This document shows, piece after piece, positions 23,035 through 33,843 of a stretch of 64,000 nucleotides of DNA. Positions within the stretch are counted from its first letter, which is position 1, and each line of letters opens with the position of its first letter. Below the pieces are notes generated by a model. That model saw only the letters and a list, made by a program, of their open reading frames with translations. It was not told where the DNA came from and searched no databases. Source of the DNA: Obelidium mucronatum (taxonomy: Eukaryota > Chytridiomycota > Chytridiomycetes > Chytridiales > Chytriomycetaceae). The stretch lies in assembly GCA_025765595.1 (NCBI GenBank), contig JAIVFH010000051.1, positions 184,777 to 248,776 of the forward strand, given 5' to 3'. A program made the position numbers and the translations under genes.

Positions 23035-23228
23035 TTACGTTTTAGTGATCTCGTGGGCAATTGAAGTGCCCACTTGCATTTTGAGGAGCAAGTTTTCGAG
23101 CTGACAATTGTCGTTTCCTTTCTTTTAAGGTAAGCAGAAAGATCAACATTTTTGGCGATAAGACCAGACAATGATTCAGAGCAACCTGTTGACTCTTTGT
23201 TTTGTTTTTGTAAATCAATAAACAACAT
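23035..23228 (-). CDS. Possible small two-exon helical protein (48 aa)
   Basis: The ATG at 23228 opens M-L-F-I-D-L-Q-K-Q-N-K-E-S. A 47-nt intron (23101-23147, GT...TTGTCAG) joins to L-E-N-L-L-L-K-M-Q-V-G-T-S and a TAA at 23035. The product would be a single helix-rich peptide. Splicing turns a Lys/Cys-rich tail into an amphipathic one, which favours it slightly. A further upstream exon with an AG just before the ATG is possible. No family recognised. Confidence 0.35.
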
Positions 23229-23239
23229 GGTGGACACCC

Positions 23240-24264
23240 CTGATAAAAGAAAAAGATTTCAGAACAAGAACAGCTCCAAATATATCCAACTCAACGATTG
23301 TTACTTTTTGGTCAGGAGAGACTCTGATTGCCAAATATTTTCTAAATCTAAACATGAAGTTGATGCTGTACATTGAATTGTGAAAGATCTTAATTGAAGT
23401 TTTGATGTAGATTTTTTCTGATTGTTGTTGGTTGTGACAGAGTGCAACGTACTCGTATTCATAGCTCATATGTTGGGAGTTGGTTACCCCCCACCAGCGG
23501 AAATGGATGCGGCCAAGTTTTTTCCACAAACTGAGCAAGGATGGTGCGGGTAACCAATGGTTTTTATCAATGATTTTGACAAACTTTGCAGGCCAAACAA
23601 CTCAAGCTTTGTGTATCAAGGCAATACCGGATTCAGTTCTGTCCAATTCCGAATTGTCCGACGTCGTCCTCAAGCCCCTCATGGTCACTTCCAACCAAGT
23701 CCAAAATGTAATTGCTAGAGCAATAACTTAAAAATACACGACTCCCAGCTCCGACGCACTAAATTCCAAGCCTGGGAAACCCTGCAGTGCTACAGTTGAA
23801 GTCGCGGAAGTTTTTGAAACAGTTTTTGCCTGTTATTGACAGTTGACGTTGATTCTGGGGGCGGTTGGTCAGACCCCACCACGTTGCTTTGGCGGCATGA
23901 GGAATACACAAATTTCTGACACGTCTGCTCCTCCGCCCAGCAGGTCGGCAATCAATACTTCAGATGGAATGATGCCCCCATCATTTGAGATCTCAGGGGC
24001 CCAAGAGGACTAGACGGGAAAGTTTTGTTTTGGAGGATACTGTCCGTCTGCCTTGCACCACTCTTGTCCAAGTGCCGTCTGCAGCAACTTCTACATTTTA
24101 CTCAGTATTTGGGCCTGGGAAAATATGCAAAAAAAAAAAGGAGATTATCGAGAAGATTGTAAAGAGAGTGTTGAATTTAGCGTGATCAAAATGGGTAATG
24201 GCCAGACAAGTTGCAACAAAACATTTTAATGAATTGAACATTATTTTATTTTTTGAAAATGCTA
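23240..24264. other. Region without a supportable gene
   Basis: Short open stretches on both strands change frame every 100-200 bp. One plus-strand piece near 23990-24185 (R-R-E-S-F-V-L-E-D-T-V) and its complement look like eroded coding sequence, but no start, domain or splice pattern can be assembled. GC content around 23740-24090 is higher than in the flanks. It may be the remains of a gene or mobile element. Confidence 0.4.
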
Positions 24265-25697
24265 CTACCATCCAGATGTACTTGCTGCTTGAAGATCCAT
24301 TTCAATTAACGGAATTACGCAGTCTCCGTTTCGGAAATGCCAAAACTGGAAAGCTTGGATAAACCCAAGGTAATGCGATATAGCCCCCATTACAATACAC
24401 ACGTGCATGATTTGATGTGATTGTCCCTGAACACAATCAAAATTTTTTTTTTTAAATATAGGAAACAGTATAGCTCAATAAAGAGGGTTACCCAATAATC
24501 AAAAGCGCCAGGCGCAAACCTCTCTGGAATACGAAAGTTGAAAATCATGGATCCACCGAGATTCGAAAGCGCCACCAGGAAGATGTAGTTGAGACCAATA
24601 GCGCGTTGGGTGAATGAAAACTTGGGATGGGAAACACGTCAGTTTTCATAACTATTTAAGAGATTGATAACTCACCCCGTACAGGACACAAGCATGAGCA
24701 ATCGGGAATATCCCAATCATTCCAAACGCAATAAAGAGGCCTAATCGTAATTTCGCGTATTCACGCTTCAAGAACCGTTTCGACACGTTTGTAACGGTCT
24801 TTTTTATGATTAATTACGTATGTCGATTGAATAAGTTTAAACACAAGAAGAAGAAGCAAAAACAACGAAAGACTCAACAACTGCCAGGCCTGTTCCAAAA
24901 ATCAAACTCATGTACACTATCCGTAGAGTTTCGTTGCAATAGAATAAATAATAAACGCTTGCCAAGAAGCAACCACCAATATGAAAAACAATCCCCACGT
25001 AATCCGCCTTCAAACACGATCGATGCACGGTTTGCGAGTGACAACACATTGTGTGGAATAGAGTAGAGAATGTGAAGCACGAAATCACGCTTAAATGCCT
25101 ATTCATCAAATGTATGAGGAATAACAGTGCATGGTCCAATTCATATTTACAGTTCAGCGGCAATCAAATGATCGCGCCAGTCGACCCCGACAAGTCCTTG
25201 TTTGCGAAACAAATAGCCCCATGTGAATCCAGTCAGAGCGATAAACAGGATCGAGCCGATCAGATGTGTCCATATATTCCCGGTTTCGTTGTGAACGTGT
25301 GTAAAGAGGGAAAGAATACAGGCTTTGATGGATGGGTTGATTGGTCTGTAGCCTGACCAGATAAACTTCTCATGCTTTGGGGGGGAGCAAACGTTTAGAA
25401 AGAAAAACAAATGCGGGCAGAATGTATTCATCAAACAAAGTTTTTTTTATTATTTACCTGGTACCAATCCGGCATGGCTTCACGTTTCAAAAGGCGATAT
25501 GTTGAAGGTAGGCGTGTTCCCACACAATCACCTCCTCGACGCGTTTCTGCGATCTCAGCTGAATCCGATACTTTCGAAAAAGGAGGAGAAATAGAATCAA
25601 CGACAAGTGTTCCTGTGGAATCGCGAGGGTCGGAGGCATCTTGAATCTCAATGTTCTCGTATTCTTTGACAGGTTGTGTGACAATTGAAGGGTCCAT
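24265..25697 (-). CDS. PAQR family (adiponectin receptor / IZH-like) membrane protein
   Basis: Seven-helix protein of the PAQR/hemolysin III superfamily; fungal IZH members affect zinc and lipid homeostasis and related proteins are ceramidases. The ATG at 25697 opens a polar N-terminus. Exon 2 carries the hallmark I-W-S-G-Y-R-P and H-N-E-T-G-N-I-W-T-H-L-I-G. The third block has S-T-L-F-H-T-M-C-C-H-S and A-D-Y-V-G-I, and the last exon S-H-Q-I-M-H-V. The Ser-His, Asp and His-x3-His metal ligands are therefore all present. At least four introns are required, and the stop is at 24265. It lies tail-to-head with the dioxygenase at 25796-26761. Confidence 0.88.
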
Positions 25698-25795
25698 TTT
25701 TTTCAAGAGTAAAAAAAAAAAAAAAAAACGGCAAAGAAAGCAGAAAGAGTTTTTAAGCAATTGCGTTTATTTTGAATTAAATGCAAAGATATAGA

Positions 25796-26761
25796 TTATA
25801 GTTCATCTGATCCTCCTCCTCCTCCCAACGGAACGCTCCCGAAACGGTAAGAATCCTGACTCTCGCATCCCGCAAACCAGTATTCATGCACCAACTCGAC
25901 AGTATCGTCACCGCCACCACCACCACCACCACTGCTACCCGCCCCAGCCGCAACGACAAAAGGAGCAAAATGCTCCGGCGTCGGATGCGCCATCCTAAAG
26001 TGTTCATTCCCAAACAACCCAACAACCGCATCGCGTCGTCGCTGTCCTCCATTCCCTTGTTTCTCCAAAACAGCGTTCCGGGTCGCATTAATAAACTCTT
26101 GCGCCCACGGGAGAATCGGGTCCGTTTCTTTAGGGTTCTGCGACATTTTCGGGATCATGATTCTGAGGTTATGGAGAAGGTAACCCGCGCCGAGGATGAG
26201 GACTCCTTGTGAACGGAGCGGGCGGAGGGCTTCTCCGAGGCGGTAGTATTCTGTGGGGGAGCTTGTTACTGGTAACGAGAGTTGTACGATGGGTAGTTGT
26301 TGTTGGGGGAACCTGAAAAGAGGAAAGGAAATGCAGCAAATGAGTTAAACGATTCATAGTGTTGGGTAAACGTACATGTATAGTAGTAGAGTGAATGCAC
26401 CGTGATCTAAACCGCGATCTGCCTCTGGCTGGGCCTTGAATCCAGCACGTTTCAACAACTCGATTGTTTCTTTAGCCATTGCGGGATCCCCTTTGGCCGG
26501 GTATTTGATATCGTAAAAGTTCTTTGGGAACCCGTAATAATCGTACAGAAGCGAGTGTGTTTCATTGGTGGTCACTTTGACGCCATCATGTGTTTCCCAG
26601 TGAGCACTGACGATCAAGACGGAGGTAGGTGGTGAAGGACTGCTTAGGATTTGTTTGCCGAGTTTCTTGAGGAATGTGGGGCCGGCGCCATTCTTTTCGA
26701 CGAGCCAGAAGGGGTTTCCGTGGGCGAGGAAGTAGGTTGGTTGTATTATTGTTTTTGCCAT
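25796..26761 (-). CDS. LigB-type extradiol dioxygenase (4,5-DOPA dioxygenase-like)
   Basis: Two exons: 26376-26761 and 25796-26312, with the intron 26313-26375 splitting the Met codon in L-L-Y-M-F-P-Q-Q. Metal-ligand histidines are visible in L-A-H-G-N-P, S-A-H-W-E-T, and the H-x-x-x-x-H of A-H-P-T-P-E-H-F. A further conserved His lies in G-L-D-H-G-A-F. The family opens aromatic rings of catechols such as DOPA using Fe or Zn. Two glycine runs (after G-A-G-S-S and before S-D-E-L at the C-terminus) are additions I would not expect in the core enzyme. Probably cytosolic; no signal peptide. Confidence 0.85.
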
Positions 26762-26924
26762 CTGTTTTTTTTTTTACTTTTGTATGGGTGGAATCTGTTT
26801 TGTGGTCAGTCCTTTTATGCTATTGATTTCGAATGAGCAATAACTAATCGATTCTGCGTCATTTATAAGAAATTCAAGAATAAGCTAGAATACGACTAGA
26901 AAAAAATAAACACATCTATTTATC

Positions 26925-27020
26925 GCCTTTCGGCGATAATGAGAGCCATCAAAACGAGTACATCTCCTTCGGCGAGAAGGCGATAAAATAAATCGCCTTC
27001 GGCAATGACCTCTTCGGCAT
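26925..27020. repeat. Cluster of short GC-rich palindromes (ATCGCCTTCGGCGAT type)
   Basis: Within about 95 bp there are several copies or half-copies of a 15-17-bp palindrome: ttatcgcctttcggcgataa at about 26931, ctccttcggcgagaaggcgat near 26968, atcgccttcggcaa near 26990 and ctcttcggca near 27010, in an AT-rich setting. Same class as the clusters at 35485-35625 and 61276-61432. No gene is seen between 26762 and 27042. Confidence 0.7.
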
Positions 27021-27042
27021 ATTTAAATACAAAGAAAACACT

Positions 27043-28058
27043 TTATTGCAAATAATCAAAAAACTTTAAACAAGGATCCCTGTATTCCTTCTCAGTATTC
27101 TTTACACTATTGATTGAAAACTGAGTATTCCCCATTTCTCCAATAATTGAATCAAAACCAGGAGAAATGACATGAGGCCGAATCAAACCACGACTCGTCT
27201 TGAACAAGACACCAGACAACCAAACATCATCATGTAAGCGACATTCACGTTCAGGAACACCAGGCCAAGAAGAGTGGTTGAATGCATGTTTCAAGGCAGT
27301 TTCTCCATCATCTCCTCCAGCTTCAAAGAGTGTTGTAAAGTGGGAAACTCTGTATGCGGCACCAGCATAAGCGTTGAGGAATCCTTTACACATTCCAGGC
27401 TGTTGTTGCCGCAGCACAGCAAACCACCATTTGGGCCAGTATTGGCACACGAAACAGACTGGTCCTTTGATGCGAGAGGGAGAATGTTTCTGTGCCTCCA
27501 ATGCAGACACGAGGGCATGCACAGTGGAAGGGTGGTAGATTGTGTCGTCGTCGACGGTCACGATGATTGTATCTGGATCTGTTTCGAGCTGGCTCAAGTT
27601 GGTGAAATCCCGAATACGAACACACGTCATCGACCCACCTCGAGCGCGCCCAGCAGCTTCGTTGCCGATCCGTAGTCTGTTGTTTTGTGCACAAACAGGA
27701 ACGGAAAGCGCCTCTGCAGATCCCTGAGCAGATCCGCATCTGCGCTGTTTAGCGTTGAAGTCTCTGAGTTGTTCTTGAAGCGCACCACGCCGTCCTTTGG
27801 AATCGCCAGCACGATGCGGTCAGGCCTGAGTGTCTGCATGCCGAGCGAGTGGATTGTTTGGTTGATGCGGTGCAGGCGGCCGGGGAACGAAGTCAGCGAG
27901 ACGACAACCCGCTGTGTCGAAGTCACTTGGTGCTTCGCTGCGTCGACTTGGGCTTCGACGGGCTTCTCGCCGATGTTTCGTCCGAGGAAAAAGTAGAGCA
28001 GCGGCAGCGTTGCGAGGAGCGCAAGCGCGAGGAACTGCTGGCGGGGTTTCAATCGCAT
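27043..28058 (-). CDS. Type II membrane glycosyltransferase-like protein with DDD motif
   Basis: The ATG at 28058 gives a short basic cytoplasmic end, one membrane anchor (F-L-A-L-A-L-L-A-T-L-P-L-L-Y-F-F-L) and a lumenal domain. The first part reads V-V-V-S-L-T-S-F-P-G-R-L with Q-T-L-R-P-D-R-I-V-L-A-I, typical of GT-A folds. A 50-nt intron (27589-27638) joins to I-I-V-T-V-D-D-D-T-I-Y, the metal-binding D-x-D. A later R-L-H-D-D-V-W-L-S-G looks like the acceptor-side acidic motif. Donor and acceptor are unknown; a Golgi role is inferred from topology. The first exon is very GC-rich, the second is not. Confidence 0.68.
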
Positions 28059-28096
28059 TTCTTTTAATTTAATTTATTTTATTTTATTTTATTTCT

Positions 28097-29083
28097 TTAT
28101 TTTGCCTTCTTTGCTGCCGGCACGCTGCCGCCGTCCAGCTGGCGCTTCAGCCGCGCAACGTCCTCCAGCGACGCGGCGGACTCGATTGCGGCCTTGATGC
28201 GCTGCGCCTCGTCGGGCGACGGGCCCGCGTGCGGCTTGAGAGCCGGCTTGGCCGCGGCCGCCGGGACGCCGTCGCCTGGCGTGAATGTCGTTACTCTGGC
28301 TGCCGTTTCAGACGCGAGCGCGTGCGCCTGCGTCGAGCCAGAAAACAGTGCTTTGGCATCGACGCGCTCCTTTGGTTTTTGTTTTTGTTTTTGTGTTCGA
28401 TGGGTTATTGAAAAGAACACATACTACATGGATACTCACCACATCCTTCACTTTCCTGAAATCAATCACTCTCACTGTAGGACACTTGAAAATAATCCAT
28501 GCTCGGTAATTCTTTCTTGTACATACTGGATTCCCCAGAAATGCGACCCGAATCAACCCTTTGAATTCCGCCAATACATTTAAATCACCCAATTCCATGA
28601 TTTGGTTGTTGCTTGCAATCAAGTTTTCAAGATTGGGAATCTGTTTCGGCAATGTTTCTGAGATTGTTGAAATTCGGTTGTTTGAGACAAGCAATGACCG
28701 CAAACGAGTCATTGGCGGAAAGTCGGTGAGTACAGTGAGGTCATTGTCTGTGAGATCGATGGTATCGTTGAGGTCCTAGTGAGTGAGTGTTTTAGTTTTT
28801 TTTTGTAAGTCTATATCAGAGTTCTATCCAAAACTGAGTTTCAATGACTTACTCTTGTTACTGCAATGTTTTCAATCTTTGGGATTTTGAGGGCTGTTTT
28901 TTTTTGTAGTTTGTTTCGTCAGTGATTGTTAACATTTGCGTAGTTCTCCAACACCACACACACATCACTCCATCAGAAAACAACCAAAAGCAACAAAACT
29001 TTACATCGAAGGTCCAAGCATCGGTCTTTCACGGCATCAATGAAGGATGTGGCATTGTTGAGAACATCATAATCAAGCTTCAT
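28097..29083 (-). CDS. LEA1: U2 snRNP protein A' (LEA1/SNRPA1)
   Basis: Leucine-rich-repeat protein that, with B'', binds stem-loop IV of U2 snRNA in the spliceosome. The start at 29083 (M-K-L-D-Y-D-V-L) precedes short exons. LRR units include L-L-V-S-N-N-R-I, L-I-A-S-N-N-Q-I and V-A-F-L-G-N-P-V, ending with the cap element K-N-Y-R-A-W-I. The C-terminal exon carries K-E-R-V-D-A-K-A-L-F and G-P-S-P-D-E-A-Q-R-I-K-A-A-I, as in U2A' orthologs. At least three introns are required. The final exon (about 28097-28370) is much more GC-rich than the LRR exons and is continuous with the GC-rich first exon of the next gene, only 38 bp away. Confidence 0.88.
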
Positions 29084-29152
29084 TTTTTTTTATTTTCGGT
29101 TTATTTTGTAATTTTTATTTAATATTTATTCTACTTTATTTCAATTAAATTA

Positions 29153-30089
29153 TCATTCCTTCACTGCACCCTTATTGAATTCCTTGATTGGAGTCGAAAA
29201 GGCAGCGTGTTTACCAAACTGAATTCCAGTCTCAGAATTGATTTGCTCCTCTTTTCCGGTGAAGGATGTCGAACAAATCACAGTCCCACATCCTTTCGTC
29301 GCGTGATCAGACCAGAACGTGATTGGATGACTGTATTTAGCAGTTTTATCTAAAGGTGGTGGTTGTACTCCTTTGTATTTGAGGAGTTTTTAAGAGGATT
29401 ATTTGTGTGCCATGTAATGTGAATCATTTTTTTTTTTTTTTTACCAAGCGTGCACAATGGTGCCTGAGTCGAGAAATCGTTATGGTTTGTTGAAATCCAT
29501 TCTTTGGCTGATCTGTCTACAGGTGGTTCCATGGACTCTTGACTATTGGAAAGGGTTAGGATTTACACACCAGATACAAACAAAAACAATACTACTCACA
29601 CTGCACGTTTCATCAACTCGGCTTCTACAAGCTGTCTTCTCTTTCCACGTTCAATCTTGTTTGGATCTGATCGAGATGCAGAGATTGCAAATGCGAGTTT
29701 ACTCGTTGTACTGATTTCACGCAAGTTTGGATCATGGATCAGAATATCCTAAATAAAAGAAAAGTTGTTGTTGGAGGTTTAGTTGTCGTTCCTAACGTGT
29801 TGGAACTTGGAAGTGGGGGGTTCAAATGGGGAAACCCCCAAACAATCTAAGGTTTTCACCTTGTGACCGCGTTTACTGACGCCTGCAAACTGTTTACGTT
29901 CTTCCAAGATCTTGTCGCTTACAGCGCGTTCTTCGACCCAGTTTTCAAGTAGAGTTTCACTGTTTCGGTTTTTTTTTTCGATTAGGTTATTTTAGAACGA
30001 AGTGTGGGCTGGCGATCTTGATTGATTAGAGGGTTATTCTTTTACCCGACTCCGTGATGACGGTTCCAGTCTGTTCCTTTGTGTGTCAT
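29153..30089 (-). CDS. SPAG8-like axonemal microtubule inner protein
   Basis: The start at 30089 (M-T-H-K-G-T-D-W-N-R) is followed by about five short exons. Exon 2 has L-L-E-N-W-V-E-E-R-A and S-K-R-G-H-K. Then I-E-R-G-K-R-R-Q-L-V-E-A-E-L, H-N-D-F-S-T-Q, S-H-P-I-T-F-W-S and a C-terminal A-A-F-S-T-P-I-K-E-F, ending at 29153. The order (N-W-x-E-E-R-A, x-H-K/R, G-K-R, T-F-W, F-S-T-P-I/V) is that of SPAG8, a protein inside ciliary doublet microtubules. Introns are 50-100 nt. The gene shares a 65-bp divergent spacer with 30155-32102. Confidence 0.7.
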
Positions 30090-30154
30090 TTTCTTATTTA
30101 TTTTTACGATCTGATCAAATATATAAAAAATAGAAAGTTGAAAAAAAAAAATTA

Positions 30155-32102
30155 ATGAGCGAACATGCCAAAGATCCCTTCAGCGACGAAAACGCGATCG
30201 ATTCTACTCTCGAAAAAGGAGCCAATGACCCCGAAGACTCCAACTCGGATACTGAAAGCAACGAATCAGATGGTATAGATCAGTCTAGGGGTTATTTGAC
30301 ATAACTCTCATGTTTTTTTGTTTTTGTTAACACAACCAGTAAAACAGAATACGATGAAACAATGTTTGCGCGATTCATGCAAGGCCCTCATTCCCAAGGT
30401 GGATCAAAACAGTATGAAGACGATGGAGATGATTTGGTGGGGATGATGCGCGTTGTGACTGGCGTGAACCCGACGACCCCGTTCCTGTCGACAGCGGGTG
30501 CGAGAAACGCGTCTTTGGCTGTAAACAGCAATGTAAAAAAACGCAGTTTTATATACCCTTTCTCCTTGAGAAAAAACTTTTTCTGACTGTTTCCTTTTTT
30601 CATTCAACAGTACATGCCCGCCGCACTTCGAAAAGCTCAAAAACTACAATCCACGATCCCCCCACTCTCACAAAAACTAAACACGTATACACCCATGAAT
30701 GGTCCAACCCATCTCCCGCCTCTTGGCGGTCCTCCACTGGCCGGCGGGGCCCTACTCCCACCCATCACGTCCTTGATTCCTCCGTCTCTGGCATCAACAC
30801 AGCTACAGCAGCAACAGCAACCGCGTCTTCAATCAACAACGATTGGACCAAAAGGAATAGCAAAAACACCGACAGTACAATTCCGAGGATCAAATGCGAA
30901 TTTATCAGCAGCGGATAAGTCTGCGGGGAGTGTTTGGGGTGGTGGTAGTAGTAGCTCTATTCCATCTTTTTTTGATGCCATTCTTCCTCCTCCTCCTCCT
31001 ACTATATCTATGACTACTACTACCAACGCTGCCACCACCGCCAACAATGCCCCACCACCAACAAATCATGATCTCCCCACAAACACAACTCCCACTGCTG
31101 CCGTACACAACAATACAGGGCCTCCCCCGCCGCCGTCCTCAACGAATCGATACATCACGCATACGCAAATCCCACAAGGTGTTCCTGGGAGTTATTCTCG
31201 ACGCGGTAGCTTGCAAGGTAGTGCCGCCGGCGGCGGTGGTGGTGGTGGTGGTGGTGGTGGTGGTCAATATAATGGAGCAAGTCGGTATCCTGGAGGTGCC
31301 ACTGCTGAAGAGGATCCAACAATGTATGGTGTGAATGGGGAATTTGGGGTTGGTGGAAATGGTGCTTGTGGTGAGGCTGGGTTGATGGAAAGCATGACGA
31401 GTTTAGGTATGGTGATGGCGCATCGGCAGCAATCTTTGCAAAGTGGTGGTAGCGGCGGTGGGAGTACTGGAGAGTTGCTGCAATATGATGACGATGAAGA
31501 TCCGTTGTTGATTCATGTGGGGAACGTGTCGCAAGTTGAGAAAGTGGGGTCAGTGTTTGAGAGGAATAGAGTTGAAGGTGGTGGTGAAGGTGGTGGTGGT
31601 GGTGGTCGCGGCGGCGGCGGCGGCGGCGGCGTACAGATTACGAAAGCTAAAAAGAAGGCGCTTTTGAAGGATATCTACTTGCAGTTGAGTTTGATTTTTG
31701 GGGTTTTTTTGTTGGCTGTTGTTGTGTATGATTATCTGTGCTTGCTTGTGTTTGAGTTTGCGCCCGTGACAATGAGGTGGTTGATTTCGTTGTTGGTGAG
31801 TTTTATTATGTTTTCGGAAAGGTCATCGTTCTAATCTGTTTCTTTTGTCAGTTCCTTCATTGTACAGCTATATCTTTATTCGTACTCTCATTTGTATATG
31901 CAAACGAGTCACGGAATTACCCGCAAATACGACTTTGTCTTGTAGCAGGAGGTAAATACAAGTTGTTTTTAAAAAAAAATAGTTTAATATGGCTTATTAT
32001 TATAAACACGTCAAAGCCACAACATTCTTGGCGTTTATATTGCGTGTTGTATTGCAGCTTGAATTTGCTGGATACATTCCTGCTGGAATGGAAGATTTAT
32101 GA
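30155..32102 (+). CDS. Unrecognised protein, disordered Q/P/G-rich with C-terminal membrane helices
   Basis: The start at 30155 gives an acidic Ser/Asp-rich N-terminus. Introns are about 30272-30350 and 30535-30610; a third begins about 31795 (GTGAGT) and ends near 31850. The long exon is low in complexity: proline-rich (H-L-P-P-L-G-G-P-P), Gln and Thr/Asn runs, and several Gly runs (31222-31262, 31579-31630). Near the C-terminus a hydrophobic helix (L-I-F-G-V-F-L-L-A-V-V-V-Y-D-Y) and one or two more follow. The 3' end is uncertain: depending on the last splice donor the stop is at 32062 or 32102. No known family; a tail-region membrane protein is all the sequence shows. Confidence 0.6.
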
Positions 32103-32240
32103 ATTTCAGGGTTTCATTTTTCTTATTTTTAGTTATTTTTTTTTTTGATCCCTTATATATAGTTGTCCCGAAAAAAATGGTTTCGTCAAATAAGTAAAAA
32201 TATTTATAAAAAAAAACTATTATTTTTTTTCTTTCGTTGA

Positions 32241-33591
32241 TCAAACGATAAGACTCAAGAACAAAAGCGAAATCGAAGCAATTGCGGTGAATTGTTGGGC
32301 TGAAGAAGCAATCAAGTTGGGTTTTGTCGTTGTGGTGGTGGTGGTGGTTTTGGCAACGTAGCTGGTGCTCGTCGAGACTATAGTGTACATGTCAGTAGCC
32401 TTTTTGGTAGTGGTAGAGGTAGTGGTAGCAGTTGCGGTAGCAGTTGTAGTAGTTGTAGTTGTCGTCGTAGTTGTAGTAGTGCTAGTCACTGGCGGCGCCA
32501 CAAACTGAACCCCAACAGCCGCCGCCGCAACAGGACACTTCCCATCCACCCCAACAAGAACAAAACCCCTCCCAAACAATTTCTGTGTACTCCAGCCCTC
32601 CAACGCGATTTTCGAGGTTGTCACAAGTTCCCCCTTGTCATCTGCGGCAACGGAATCAACAAGCACATGGCCATCATCAAACGCATCGCATTTCGTTTCC
32701 TTGACGCTGAAAGTTTTGATTTTGGTGGTGTCGCCAGTGTAATAGCTTTGGAGGCTGTATTTTTTGGAAGGGGAGAGGCCGGCAATGTTGAATAAGAGGG
32801 ATGATTTCTCGCGGTCAAGTGTGACGAGGCCTTTGACTCCTTGTTGTTGTTGTTGTTGTTGTTGTTCTTGGAACACGGCGATGGCGTTCAAGGTGCTTGT
32901 TTTCGGGAACGTTGAGATTGAGAAGTCGGTGGTGGTTGTGATGACGCCTTGTGCGAGACGTGAAGAAGAGTTACCGGTTGGCTTTTGAAATGTTATATAT
33001 TATAGTTAAAAATAAATCTAAAACTGTGGAATTTAATTAGATTAATAGGTAAAATACCTGAGTAACACAGTCATCTACAAGCGCATGAACAATCACACCA
33101 CGCCCCAAAACAAAACCAGGCTTAGTCGGATCAAACAAGCTAAGCTGAGCAGAAACCCAAGAATGAGCCGCGTTTCCATCTTTATCCGCCGACACGGACC
33201 CCAAATCGCCGAAATGGATAGTCGCTGGAAGCGTCAACACCCCTGAAGAATCAGATTTTGAGCCAGGCGTGTTGGGACACCCGTGGCTCGCATTCGAAGG
33301 ATTAAAGTGGCCGCCCATGTTGAGTCCTGTGAGTGGCGTGGACGCGTCGCCGAACGTGTGGATGTGGAATCCGTGGACAGTGTTGGCGGGGATTCCTTTC
33401 AGGGAAACGGAGATGGAGACGTTGGGGCTTTCGGCTTCTTGTGTGAGAGTGAGGGTTCCTTGGATGGTGGAGCCGTTGATGGGAGCAATGTTGGCGGTGG
33501 CAGTGTATTTGGAGGGGTTTTGTTTTGGGGATCCCCAAGTGGCTGCGTTGACTGCTGTTGCTAAGATGGCGAGAAGAGTGTGAAGAAGCAT
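32241..33591 (-). CDS. GPI-anchored secreted Cu/Zn superoxide dismutase, copy A
   Basis: Converts superoxide to peroxide outside the cell. Exons 33058-33591 and 32241-32981 (intron 32982-33057) encode about 424 residues. Signal peptide M-L-L-H-T-L-L-A-I-L-A-T-A-V-N-A. The Cu/Zn sites are complete: F-H-I-H-T-F-G-D, G-G-H-F-N-P, S-H-G-C-P, I-H-F-G-D-L-G-S and V-H-A-L-V-D-D-C. A second domain of about 170 residues (with S-Y-Y-T-G-D and G-R-G-F-V-L-V) follows, then a Thr-run stalk (32330-32480) and a hydrophobic GPI signal. A Gln run lies near 32850. Adjacent to and in the same direction as copy B. Confidence 0.88.
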
Positions 33592-33843
33592 GCTTTTTTT
33601 TGGAAAGTGATTCGTGAAGCAAGGAAAGCAGGTTTTCTTATTTTAGCAGTTGGTTTGATTCCAAGAATAGACTTTTTTTTGTGGCGTACTGAAATTCATG
33701 TTATACAAAGAAACAAGAAACGTGGCGAAAGTAACTTGAAAGGGGTGTACTGTGTTTGATATTGTGTTTTTTTGAAGGATAAATTCCACTCCAAGGTATG
33801 CACGAATATCACTCCCTAAGTAATAAAGCACCGCAATTTTATT

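Noticed and set aside
23985..24185. A 66-codon plus-strand open frame
   Set aside because: No ATG-led gene structure, domain or splice support; treated as possible eroded sequence only.
25796..25810. C-terminal S-D-E-L of the dioxygenase as an ER-retention signal
   Set aside because: The protein has no signal peptide, and the four residues end a low-complexity Gly run.
26925..27020. CRISPR-like array
   Set aside because: Units are palindromic, unevenly spaced, variable in sequence and lie in eukaryotic intergenic DNA; there are no uniform spacers or cas genes.
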